Shown: one piece after another, positions 18,813-26,860 of the stretch
Layout of the letters: every line of letters starts with the position of its first letter
Position numbering within the stretch: the first letter of the stretch is position 1
Assembly: GCA_031430695.1 (NCBI GenBank)
Contig: JANPBZ010000113.1
Coordinates: 1-54,385, forward strand
Direction: 5' to 3'
From: JAENVT01 sp031430695
GTDB lineage: Bacteria; Actinomycetota; Acidimicrobiia; Acidimicrobiales; Ilumatobacteraceae
DNA: 54,385 nt
Program-made: the position numbers and the translations under genes
Notes under the pieces: generated by a model
Told to the model about the DNA's origin: nothing
Databases searched by the model: none
What the model saw: the letters and a program-made list of their open reading frames with translations, nothing else

Positions 18813-20219
18813 CTATTTGGTGACCCAAGGCTCCAGAATCTGCAGTAGGTAGTACACCGCCGGAAGGCTGAACAAGAAGCCGTCGAAGCGATCGAGCACG
18901 CCGCCGTGACCCTTGATGATCGCGCCGAAGTCCTTGATGTCGAGGTTGCGCTTGAACATGCTCTCAGTGAGATCACCGATCGGCGCCATGATCGAGATGA
19001 CAATGCCGAGCACGATCAGATCGCCGGCGCTGTTCCACGTACTCGAGCGATCGGTGAGTCCGACGACGACCATGGCCAGAATCGTGGCCACCGTCCCGCC
19101 GAACAAACCCTCGACACTCTTGTTCGGACTGATCCACGCCCGAAGCGGCGATTTCCCTGCAGTGCTACCGAGTACCAATGCGCCGACATCGTTGGCGACA
19201 ACGCCGATTGCCAACAGGCACAACGTGTCGGTACCGATGCTGGTGCTGATGATGCCGGACGCGACCGGGAAGCCGGTGCCCTTGGAGTACCGCAAGATCA
19301 ACGCTGCAAACGATCCGAGGAAGCCGATCCATACGACGCCAAGCGTGGTGATGGCCATGTTCGGCATCGGTGCAGCCTCGAGACTCTTGGCACCGATGAA
19401 GGTGAGCGCACCGGACACAAATCCGACTGCGATGAGCAGCGGTAATGCCTGCTCGCCGGCCCAATAGGCCGCGATGGGCATCGTCGCGCAGGCAATGATG
19501 CCCACCATGGTGGCGGGCCGGTAGCCCTTCTCGGAGACCTTGTCGAAGTATTCGATGGAGCCGAAGGCGAGTACGGCAACGACGACCAACAACACCAGCT
19601 TCGGGCTGACCACGACGGCGACCACGAACACGGCAGCCATCAGCAGGCCCACTCCGATCGCGGTCGGAACATCGCGAGGGCCCGACTTGGTGGGCCTCGT
19701 CGGGGGGCGAGCCGTGGAGCCGGAGCGGGCCGGACGGCCGCCGCGTGTCGGCTCGCCGGGCCGGCCCTTACGTGGCACGGGTCGCGAACGATCGTCGGTC
19801 GGGTCCGTGCCGATGGTGATTCGTCCCGGCTCGCGCCGCAACGGAATCGAATCATCGGGATTGGTGACATCCTCGGCGACATCGATGACAGGGTCGATGG
19901 AGATCACCCGCTCCATCTCACCCGTTTCGTCGTGGGGATCGACAGGCTGATCGTCGCGCCACACCGGCGCCTTACCGGCGAACGACGACCACACGTCGAG
20001 ATCGTCGGTCGGATCCGACTGCGGCGATGCAGTCAGCGTGCGTGGCATCTCACCCGTAGGCGGTTCGGTCCAGTGCGGTAGCGGGCCGGTGTCGGATGCA
20101 CCGAACGAAATGCCACCCGACTCGTCGTCTTCGTCTGTTGTCTCGGCGAACAAAGGCGGACCGTAATCCTCTGCTTCCCCTTCGTCTTGGCGACGGTGAC
20201 GCCGTGCGTCGTCAGTCAT
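18813..20219 (-). CDS. cdsA: phosphatidate cytidylyltransferase with long disordered N-terminal extension
   Basis: 468 residues. The C-terminal 280 residues carry about eight membrane helices and the CDP-diglyceride synthetase signature SMFKRNLDIKDFGAIIKGHG followed by GVLDRFD, with SPNKSVEGLFGG before it. The enzyme makes CDP-diacylglycerol, the precursor of all phospholipid head groups. The first 190 residues are charged, first acidic (ETTDEDDESGG) and then Arg/Pro-rich just before the membrane; this tail makes the protein much longer than the usual 270-300 residues. The gene lies 19 bases after frr in the rpsB operon. Confidence 0.93.
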   Translation of the reverse strand: MTDDARRHRRQDEGEAEDYGPPLFAETTDEDDESGGISFGASDTGPLPHWTEPPTGEMPRTLTASPQSDPTDDLDVWSSFAGKAPVWRDDQPVDPHDETGEMERVISIDPVIDVAEDVTNPDDSIPLRREPGRITIGTDPTDDRSRPVPRKGRPGEPTRGGRPARSGSTARPPTRPTKSGPRDVPTAIGVGLLMAAVFVVAVVVSPKLVLLVVVAVLAFGSIEYFDKVSEKGYRPATMVGIIACATMPIAAYWAGEQALPLLIAVGFVSGALTFIGAKSLEAAPMPNMAITTLGVVWIGFLGSFAALILRYSKGTGFPVASGIISTSIGTDTLCLLAIGVVANDVGALVLGSTAGKSPLRAWISPNKSVEGLFGGTVATILAMVVVGLTDRSSTWNSAGDLIVLGIVISIMAPIGDLTESMFKRNLDIKDFGAIIKGHGGVLDRFDGFLFSLPAVYYLLQILEPWVTK

Positions 20220-20238
20220 GCAAATCCCCTTTGCTCGC

Positions 20239-20796
20239 TCAGACTTCGAGGAGTTCTTGCTCTTTACGGCTGAAGGCCTTGTCGATCAGTTCCACGTGCT
20301 CGTGGGTGATCCGCTCTATTTCCTTCTCTGCCCGCTCCAACTCGTTGGCCGAAATCTCGGCCGACTTCTCGGCAGCGTCGAGATGTTTGCGCGCATCACG
20401 GCGAATGTTGCGAACGGCGACTCGGCCGTCTTCGGCCATGTGCTTGACGATCTTGACGAACTCCCTGCGGCGCTCTTCGGTGAGCGGAGGGAAGTTGAGA
20501 CGGATGATCACTCCGTCGTTCGACGGGCTGACACCGAGATCGCTGTCGCGAATGGCCTTTTCGATGGCGCCGAGCGAAGCTCGATCGTGCGGTTTGACGA
20601 TCAGCTGGCGCGCCTCAGGGACCTGGAAGCCGGCCAATTGCTGCACCGGCACCATGGCTCCGTAGTAGTCGACCATCAGCTTTTCGACGAGGGCTGGAGA
20701 TGCCCTGCCGGTACGCACACCAGTGAACTGACTTTGCACGTGCTCGACCGCCTTCTCCATCTTGTCGATGGCGTCGAGAAGGGTCTCTTCGATCAC
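20239..20796 (-). CDS. frr: ribosome recycling factor
   Basis: 185 residues, exactly the usual size, from a GTG at 20796. FTGVRTGRASPALVEKLMVD, FQVPEARQLIVKPHDRASL, the domain II hinge and VRNIRRDARKHL are diagnostic. RRF splits post-termination ribosomes with EF-G. It lies 44 bases downstream of pyrH and 19 bases upstream of cdsA on the minus strand, the standard pyrH-frr-cdsA order. Confidence 0.96.
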   Translation of the reverse strand: MIEETLLDAIDKMEKAVEHVQSQFTGVRTGRASPALVEKLMVDYYGAMVPVQQLAGFQVPEARQLIVKPHDRASLGAIEKAIRDSDLGVSPSNDGVIIRLNFPPLTEERRREFVKIVKHMAEDGRVAVRNIRRDARKHLDAAEKSAEISANELERAEKEIERITHEHVELIDKAFSRKEQELLEV

Positions 20797-20840
20797 GGTG
20801 CGTAGCGTATCGACCGGCGAGGAGGCGTGACGCGCATCCG

Positions 20841-21572
20841 TCAGCCCTGAATCATCGTGCCGACGCGTTCGCCGCGCAGAATGGCCTGCAACTTGCCCGG
20901 CGCCGACATGTCGAACACGACGATCGGGATCTTGTTGTCGCGGCAGAAGGCGATGGCGGTGGCGTCCATGACCTTGAGATTCTTGGTCATCACCTCGATA
21001 TAACTGACCTCGTCGTACTTGGTCGCCGCCGGATCTGTCAGCGGATCGGCGCTGTAGACGCCGTCCACGCCGGAATGCGTGCCCTTCAGGAGAGCGTCGG
21101 CGTCGATTTCGGCGGCACGCAGGGCGGCGGCCGTGTCGGTCGTGAAGAACGGATTGCCGGTACCGGCCGCAAAGATCACGACGCGGCCCTGTTCGAGATG
21201 ACGCATCGCCTTGCGGCGGATGTAGGGCTCGCACAGCCGGGGCATCTCGATGGCGCTCTGCACTCGCGTGTCTTGTCCAGCACGCTCGAGCGCATCCTGC
21301 AGTGCCAGAGCGTTCATGACCGTGCCGAGCATGCCGATGTGGTCAGACTGCGTTGCGACCATGCCCGACATCGCGCCAGTTCTGCCACGCCAGAAGTTGC
21401 CGCCACCGACGACCACACAGACGTCGACATCCATGCCGCGCACGGCAATGATCTCCTGTGCTGTGGAGTCGAGGGTTGCCGCGTCGAGCCCTTGGCCTGA
21501 GTCGCCGGCGAGAGCTTCGCCCGACGGTTTGAAGACGATTCGCTTCCACCGGGGCGATGCCGCCAAAGTCAT
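20841..21572 (-). CDS. pyrH: UMP kinase
   Basis: 243 residues of amino-acid-kinase fold. KPSGEALAG (usual KLSGEAL) forms the ATP loop; VVVGGGNFWRGR binds UMP and is preceded by VRGMDVDV; FAAGTGNPFFTTDTAAALRA is the kinase signature; GVDGVYSADP follows. The enzyme phosphorylates UMP to UDP as a GTP-regulated hexamer. The ATG at 21572 is seven bases from the tsf stop, so it is co-transcribed with tsf and frr. Confidence 0.95.
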   Translation of the reverse strand: MTLAASPRWKRIVFKPSGEALAGDSGQGLDAATLDSTAQEIIAVRGMDVDVCVVVGGGNFWRGRTGAMSGMVATQSDHIGMLGTVMNALALQDALERAGQDTRVQSAIEMPRLCEPYIRRKAMRHLEQGRVVIFAAGTGNPFFTTDTAAALRAAEIDADALLKGTHSGVDGVYSADPLTDPAATKYDEVSYIEVMTKNLKVMDATAIAFCRDNKIPIVVFDMSAPGKLQAILRGERVGTMIQG

Positions 21573-21579
21573 CTGCCAG

Positions 21580-22368
21580 TCAGCCGATCTCGACCTGGGC
21601 GAAACGCACGATCGATGCCGAGCCGATGACTTGTTTGATCGACTGCTTGTCGTCCTTGGCGTAGGGCTGATCGAGCAGGGCAACATCTTTGAAGAACCCG
21701 TTGAGGCGCCCCTCGATGATCTTCGGCAACGCCGCCTCTGGCTTGCCCTCGTTGCGGCTGATGGTCTCCAGCGTCTGACGTTCATGAGCGACCACGTCGG
21801 CAGGCACGTCGTCTCGGCTGAGGTACTTGGGACGGGCAAAGGCGATGTGCACGGCCACGTCGTGGGCGAGCTCCTGCGAAGCATTGGCCATCTCGACCAG
21901 TACAGCATTGACGCCCCGACCACCTTGCAGGTGCAGGTAACTGTCGAGAACGTTGCCCTGGGCCGTCTCGAATCGAACGACATCGCCGAGTTCGATCTTC
22001 TCTTTCAATGTGATCTTCAGATCGTCGAGTTGTGCCGAACGTTGGGCAACGGCTTCCGCCCCTTCGGCAATGACCAGCTCGGCCAGCGTGTCGGCCTCGC
22101 CCTTGAACAGGTCGCTACTGGCGACGAAGTCGGTCTCACTCTTGAGCTTGATGATCGCGCCGACCGTGCCATCGACGATGAGAGCAACCAGGCCTTGGTT
22201 GTTCTCGCGATCATCACGCTTGGCGCTGGCGGCGAGCCCTTTTTCGCGCAGCCATTGCTTGGATGCCTCCATGTCGCCGTCGTTGGCCTCGAGAGCCTTC
22301 TTGGCGTCCATCATGCCCGCGCCAGTGGCCTGGCGAAGCGCCTGTACGTCTTTCGCAGTGAATGCCAT
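21580..22368 (-). CDS. tsf: translation elongation factor Ts
   Basis: 262 residues. It starts MAFTAKDVQALRQATGAGMM with the UBA-like N-domain (DAKKALEANDGDMEASKQWL) and has the EF-Tu-contacting TDFVASSDLF motif, the EF-Ts signature (usual TDFVAR). It exchanges GDP for GTP on EF-Tu. The normal TGAGMMDCKK Cys is Ala here. It lies six bases downstream of rpsB and seven bases upstream of pyrH. Confidence 0.95.
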   Translation of the reverse strand: MAFTAKDVQALRQATGAGMMDAKKALEANDGDMEASKQWLREKGLAASAKRDDRENNQGLVALIVDGTVGAIIKLKSETDFVASSDLFKGEADTLAELVIAEGAEAVAQRSAQLDDLKITLKEKIELGDVVRFETAQGNVLDSYLHLQGGRGVNAVLVEMANASQELAHDVAVHIAFARPKYLSRDDVPADVVAHERQTLETISRNEGKPEAALPKIIEGRLNGFFKDVALLDQPYAKDDKQSIKQVIGSASIVRFAQVEIG

Positions 22369-22374
22369 TCTGTA

Positions 22375-23355
22375 TCAGCCTTCGGTTTCAGTTTCGGTAG
22401 CAAGGGTGTCAGACACCTCTGTGCTCTCGGTGGTCTCGGTGGTCTCTGCTGCGACGGCAGCAACCTCGACTGCCGGCTCATCGACTGCCGGCTCATCGGT
22501 GACCAGCTCGTCAATGACTGCTACCGGCGAACTCGTCGAGGCGACGCGGGCGTCGCGCTCAGCCTGGGCGGCAGCAGCCTGACGGCGGGCGTCGGCCTGC
22601 GACGCGGCGAAGACAGCTTCGTCCTCGGCGGTCCGCTTCGGAGCGGCGACAGCCTGAGGATTTCGCTTGCTGGCGATGAACCGACCCTCTTCGATCGCCT
22701 CGGCGATGACGCGGCTCATCAACGCATTGGCCCGGATGGCGTCGTCGTTGCCCGGGATCGGGAACTGCACGACGTCGGGGTCGACGTTGGTGTCGACGAC
22801 GGCGATCACGGGGATCTTCAGCTTGTTGGCCTCGGTGACCGCGATGTGCTCCTTCTTGGTATCGAGGATGAACACCGCATCGGGGCGCTTGCTCATGTTG
22901 CGGATGCCGCCGAGGTTCTTCTGCAGCTTCTCGAGCTCGCGGCCGAGCAGCAGCGCTTCCTTCTTCGGCATCGAATCGAACTCGCCGGAGATCCGCATGC
23001 GCTCGTACTCCTGCATTTTCGAGACTCGCTTGGCGATGGTCTCGAAGTTGGTCAACATCCCGCCGAGCCAGCGTTCGTTGACGTACGACATGCCGCACTT
23101 CTCGGCGTAACTGCGCACGGGATCCTGAGCCTGCTTCTTGGTACCGATGAACAGCACCGTGCCGCCGCCGGCGGCGAGGTCGCGCACAAAGTTGTACGCC
23201 GTTTCGACGCGGGTCAGCGTCTGCTCGAGATCGATGATGTAGATGCCATTGCGCTCGCCAAAGATGAATCGCTTCATCTTGGGGTTCCAACGGCGGGTCT
23301 GGTGCCCGAAATGCACACCTGCTTCGAGCATCTGTCGCATAGTGACGACGGCCAT
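22375..23355 (-). CDS. rpsB: 30S ribosomal protein S2 with long acidic C-terminal tail
   Basis: 326 residues. The first 225 are canonical S2 (MRQMLEAGVHFGHQTRRWNP, GERNGIYIIDLEQT, LFIGTKKQAQDPV, VDTNVDPDVVQFPIPGNDDA). About 100 further residues are Ala/Glu/Thr-rich and disordered, including the tandem peptide TDEPAVDEPAVEV made by a 15-base DNA tandem repeat near 22470-22500. A strong ribosome binding site (GAGGAGG, at about 23365-23373) precedes the ATG. It is the first gene of the rpsB-to-ispG operon; no sure promoter hexamers were identified in the 174 bases upstream. Confidence 0.96.
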   Translation of the reverse strand: MAVVTMRQMLEAGVHFGHQTRRWNPKMKRFIFGERNGIYIIDLEQTLTRVETAYNFVRDLAAGGGTVLFIGTKKQAQDPVRSYAEKCGMSYVNERWLGGMLTNFETIAKRVSKMQEYERMRISGEFDSMPKKEALLLGRELEKLQKNLGGIRNMSKRPDAVFILDTKKEHIAVTEANKLKIPVIAVVDTNVDPDVVQFPIPGNDDAIRANALMSRVIAEAIEEGRFIASKRNPQAVAAPKRTAEDEAVFAASQADARRQAAAAQAERDARVASTSSPVAVIDELVTDEPAVDEPAVEVAAVAAETTETTESTEVSDTLATETETEG

Positions 23356-23529
23356 GATGGGGTACTCCTCCTCTGCGGTTAGCGGCGTCGGGCTCGTGGC
23401 GCCGAGGCGACCGCAGACAGAGCGAGACGTTCAATGAGGGGCCATCGGAGTTGACGACCGGTTCACCATGTTATCGCCCAGCGTGCACGCTCGCCTACCC
23501 CGTCTCGCCTGCCCGTGTTCGCCTGCCCT

Positions 23530-24009
23530 CTACGGCGATGCCGCGCATGCGATGGTTGGAGGGGGCGCCGGCCGGGCCGCCGATCCGTCGATGGGTACAA
23601 GTCGTGGCCGGTGCCTCGGCGCGCCCAGGAACGGCGCGGGATCGACGTATCGATCGCCGACTCGAAGCCCGAAGTAGAACCGGTCGGTTGTCGAACCGAT
23701 GACGTCACCCTGTCGCACCCGTGTGCCGACCACGACCCGAGCGGCCGCTAGACGGCCGTACGTGGCCGAGCGCCCGTCGGCTTGTTCGATCACCAGATAG
23801 CGCACAAGGGCGACGACTCCGCTGAATTTCACGATCCCGGCGGCCACGGCGGCCACGCGCGAGCCAGCCGGTGGTTCGTATTCCAGTCCGCGATTGCCGG
23901 GGCAATAGCTACATGCCGGAGCGCGAAATCGATCGACGATCGGCGACGTGACCGGCGGCTGATAGCAATTGGGCACGAGCAGGGCGAGCGACGCGACTAT
24001 GCCGATCAT
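23530..24009 (-). CDS. exported M23 (LytM)-like protein lacking the catalytic histidines
   Basis: 159 residues with an N-terminal hydrophobic signal segment (MIGIVASLALLVPNC, possible lipobox at LVPNC). The body follows the LytM beta-sandwich (GSRVAAVAAGIVKFSG, then ATYGRL, VVVGTRVRQGDVIGST), but the zinc ligands are gone: the HRGxD site reads NRGLEY, YxHL reads YGRL and HLHFE reads RFYFGLR. It is therefore a pseudo-enzyme, perhaps an amidase activator as EnvC and NlpD are. It lies between whiG and rpsB, the place where Mycobacterium has an M23 protein (Rv2891). An in-frame start farther upstream is less likely because it overlaps whiG. Confidence 0.72.
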   Translation of the reverse strand: MIGIVASLALLVPNCYQPPVTSPIVDRFRAPACSYCPGNRGLEYEPPAGSRVAAVAAGIVKFSGVVALVRYLVIEQADGRSATYGRLAAARVVVGTRVRQGDVIGSTTDRFYFGLRVGDRYVDPAPFLGAPRHRPRLVPIDGSAARPAPPPTIACAASP

Positions 24010-24037
24010 GGCCGGATCACCGGCCGGTCCCTGTGGG

Positions 24038-24790
24038 CTAGGTGACTCCCGACGCCGACAGCCTGGCACGGAGGTGCAAGACCGCCTTGGTGTGAATCTG
24101 TGAGACCCGGCTCTCGGTGACGCCCAGCACGCCACCGATCTCGGCGAGGGTGAGACCCTCGTCGTAGTACAGCGACAGCACCATCTTCTCGCGATCCGGA
24201 AGTCGTTTCACCTCGCCGCGCACCAGCCGGCGCACCTCGCCGTCTTCGACAATCGATGCCGGCGTGTCGGGCACGTCGCCGCTGAGTGTCCGCGGCTCCG
24301 AGCCGGCGACCAACGCCCGATCGAGCGGACCAACCGTGGTCGAGGCGATCGAGTTGAGCCATTTCTGAAACTCGGGCGCGGTGATCTTGAGGTGGGACGA
24401 CAACTCGGCGTCGGAGGGGGCCCGACCGTGGCGACTTTCGAGTTCGGTGAAAGCGGTCTCGACCTCGCGAGCCCTGCTGCGCACCGATCGAGGTACCCAG
24501 TCGAGCGATCGGAGTCCGTCGAACACGGCCCCACGGATGCGCGGCACGGCGAATGTCTCGAACTTGACCCCACGGGACGCGTCGAACCGCTCGACTGCGT
24601 CGATGAGCCCGAACACACCAGCGCTGACCAGGTCGCCCGGATCCACGCTGTTCGGCAGACCGGCACCGACGCGGCCGGCAACGAACTTGACCAGGGGTGA
24701 ATAGTGAACGATCAGCCGGTCGCGGGCCACGGGGTCGCGCGCCTCCAGCCAGCGTTGCCACCAATGCTCGATGTCGTTGTCGCGTTTCAT
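24038..24790 (-). CDS. whiG: RNA polymerase sigma factor, WhiG/FliA family
   Basis: 250 residues. Region 2 (RDRLIVHYSPLVKFVAGRV, DPGDLVSAGVFGLIDAVERF, then KFETFAVPRIRGAVFDGLRS), region 3 (PRSVRSRAREVETAF) and region 4 (LPDREKMVLSLYYDEGLTLA then GVTESRVSQIHTKAV) are complete. In Streptomyces WhiG controls sporulation and in motile bacteria FliA controls flagella; neither set is in the window. The ATG overlaps the xerC stop by four bases (ATGA), so it is coupled to xerC. Confidence 0.93.
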   Translation of the reverse strand: MKRDNDIEHWWQRWLEARDPVARDRLIVHYSPLVKFVAGRVGAGLPNSVDPGDLVSAGVFGLIDAVERFDASRGVKFETFAVPRIRGAVFDGLRSLDWVPRSVRSRAREVETAFTELESRHGRAPSDAELSSHLKITAPEFQKWLNSIASTTVGPLDRALVAGSEPRTLSGDVPDTPASIVEDGEVRRLVRGEVKRLPDREKMVLSLYYDEGLTLAEIGGVLGVTESRVSQIHTKAVLHLRARLSASGVT

Positions 24791-25707
24791 GCTCGGGGGT
24801 GGGCTTCCGTGTAGACGGCTCGGAGACGTTGCTTGCTGACGTGGGTGTAGCGCTGCGTGGTGGCCACATCACTGTGACCAAGCAGATCTTGTACCACACG
24901 AAGGTCCGCGCCACCATCGAGCAGGTGCGTAGCAAAGCTGTGACGCAATGCATGTGGGTGAGTAGGGCGTTGGCTGCGGCGATCGATGATTCGGCGCACA
25001 TCGCGCGGTGACAGTCGCACTCCGCGCTCATTGCCGAACAGGGCCATCCCGGTTTCTGGCGAGACCACATCGGCACGAATCGCCAACCAGGCGCGTAGCG
25101 AGTCGACGGCTGGCGCGCTGAGAGGCACGCGCCGTTCCTTGGCTCCCTTGCCCCACACAGTGATCGCTGCATTGGCAAGATCGAGAGCATCGACGTCGAG
25201 ACCGCAGAGTTCACCCACACGCACGCCACTGCCGTACAACACCTCGAGCACTGCGTCGTCGCGCCGTCGTCGCCATACCGGCTCGGCCGCATCGCCTGCG
25301 TCGAAGGGCTTGTCGAGCAGCGCCACCACCTCGCCATGTTCGAGAACCCGTGGCAACCGGGCCGGGCCGGCGGGAGCCCGCAACGAGACCGTTGGGTCGA
25401 CCTCGATGTATCCCCGGCGGCGCAGGAACGAGTAGTAACGACGAAGCGCTGCGACCTTGCGGGCGATGGTGCGCTTGGCGAACTGCCGTGTCGTGAGCGA
25501 CGCCACATATCGGCGAAGCAACAGGCGATCGACGTCGCCAGCCAAGGTGATGCCGGAACGCTCGACCCATTCCGCAAACAGCCACAGGTCGCTGCGGTAG
25601 GCGTCGATCGTGTTCGTCGAGGAGCTGGTGAGAGCGTCGGCAAACTCATCAAGTCGCCAGTCGCCGACGAGATCGGGACGTCGTGTCCCCGCAAGCGAAG
25701 CAGCCAT
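24787..25707 (-). CDS. xerC: tyrosine recombinase XerC
   Basis: 306 residues. The SAM-like N-domain (SSSTNTIDAYRSDLWLFAEW) is followed by the catalytic domain with Arg in GSGVRVGELCGL, Lys in VWGKGAKERRVPL, HALRHSFATHLL (His and Arg), LGHSDVATTQRYTHV (His and the nucleophile Tyr). XerC with XerD resolves chromosome dimers at dif. The ATG at 25707 is chosen because longer starts run into dprA. Position between dprA and whiG/rpsB matches the conserved actinobacterial order. No integron or phage features accompany it. Confidence 0.93.
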   Translation of the reverse strand: MAASLAGTRRPDLVGDWRLDEFADALTSSSTNTIDAYRSDLWLFAEWVERSGITLAGDVDRLLLRRYVASLTTRQFAKRTIARKVAALRRYYSFLRRRGYIEVDPTVSLRAPAGPARLPRVLEHGEVVALLDKPFDAGDAAEPVWRRRRDDAVLEVLYGSGVRVGELCGLDVDALDLANAAITVWGKGAKERRVPLSAPAVDSLRAWLAIRADVVSPETGMALFGNERGVRLSPRDVRRIIDRRSQRPTHPHALRHSFATHLLDGGADLRVVQDLLGHSDVATTQRYTHVSKQRLRAVYTEAHPRA

Positions 25708-25732
25708 CGGCGCCAAGGGTATTCGGTCGGTG

Positions 25733-26860
25733 TCATCGCAGTGGTGACCCCACCGCTTCGAACCATCCGTCGGACTGCTGGATCCAGCCCGTGCGTTCAA
25801 GTCGCGCCACCGCCATCGCCGCGTCGACCAGACTCAACGAGCAGGCCAGAGCGAGGCCGTCGATCGTGCGCGGCTCGCCGGCGCACGTCTCGTACACACT
25901 GAGATCCGCACCGCGCGGACGTGGTCTGGGATCGGATCTCGAAGTCGAGCTGTGTCGATGATCCATCGCCAGCGCCACCAGTACATCGGTGACATCGACG
26001 ACCACGCCGGCCCCATCTCGGATCAGCTGATTTGTGCCCGTAGCTGCACGATTGTGTACCCCGCCAGGCACAGCCATCAGCGGCACGTTGCGCTCGATTG
26101 CCTCGTTGACCGTGATGAGCGAACCGCCCTGCTCGCGTGACTCGACGACAATCACCACTTCGGACAACGCGGCGATCACACGGTTGCGCATCGGAAACCG
26201 GTACGCCTCGGGCGCAGTGCCAGGAGGTGCCTCGGACAGCAACAGCCCGCGCTCGGCGACCGCGCTCCACAGCATTCGATGTTCGCGCGGGTACACCACG
26301 TCGTGGCCCGATGCGACGATTCCTATCGGTCGCCCACCACCGTTGGTTTGCAGTGCACCGCGGTGAGCACAACCGTCGATGCCGCGTGCGAGACCCGAGA
26401 CAACGTGCACATTGGCATCGGCCAACTGCCTGCCAAGGGTTGTCGCCGTATCGCGACCAGCGGCCGTGGCATTGCGGGTCCCGACGATTCCCGCACGACG
26501 GCCGTCGAGCAGATCGAGATCGCCCTGCACGAACACGACCGGCGGCGGCAGCGGGTCGTCGAGCAACAGCGCTGGATAGTCAGCAGAACCGAGCACCAGC
26601 ACGCGTACGCCAATTCGACTGCAGCGTTCCCACATCTTGTCGAGTAGTTGCGACTGGCCGGCTCGCTGCCAGGCAGCGCGCACGTCGACGTCGGCGAGCA
26701 CCCGCTCGATGAGCCCACCGGCTCGAAGGTCGCCCACCGCAACCGAGTAGGCCTCGTCGGGCGGATGATGGCGAAGCAGTGCGCCCAAACGATGGATCGA
26801 CATGTGCGGAAACGAGGCAAGCGCCGCTGCGTAGGCCTCGGGAGGCAGGTCGGAGTTCAT
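25733..26860 (-). CDS. dprA: DNA-processing protein DprA (Smf)
   Basis: 375 residues. The Rossmann-like core has AGIVGTRNATAAGRDTA, VSGLARGIDGCAHRGAL, YPREHR, LLSEAPPGTAPEAYRFPMRN, RVIAALSEVVIVVE and GSLITVNEA, all DprA signatures. A C-terminal winged helix (IDGLALACSLSLVDAAMAVA) follows. DprA loads RecA on incoming single strands during natural transformation. The start overlaps the yifB stop by four bases, a pair known from Mycobacterium (Rv2896c-Rv2897c). Confidence 0.93.
   Translation of the reverse strand: MNSDLPPEAYAAALASFPHMSIHRLGALLRHHPPDEAYSVAVGDLRAGGLIERVLADVDVRAAWQRAGQSQLLDKMWERCSRIGVRVLVLGSADYPALLLDDPLPPPVVFVQGDLDLLDGRRAGIVGTRNATAAGRDTATTLGRQLADANVHVVSGLARGIDGCAHRGALQTNGGGRPIGIVASGHDVVYPREHRMLWSAVAERGLLLSEAPPGTAPEAYRFPMRNRVIAALSEVVIVVESREQGGSLITVNEAIERNVPLMAVPGGVHNRAATGTNQLIRDGAGVVVDVTDVLVALAMDHRHSSTSRSDPRPRPRGADLSVYETCAGEPRTIDGLALACSLSLVDAAMAVARLERTGWIQQSDGWFEAVGSPLR

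Noticed and set aside
21250..23382. A very long open frame on the plus strand opposite pyrH, tsf and rpsB.
   Set aside because: It lies entirely antisense to three certain genes, follows their third-position bias, and has no recognisable domain.
24787..25707. XerC as evidence of an integron or prophage.
   Set aside because: It sits in the conserved dprA-xerC-whiG-rpsB block and looks like the chromosomal dimer-resolution recombinase.
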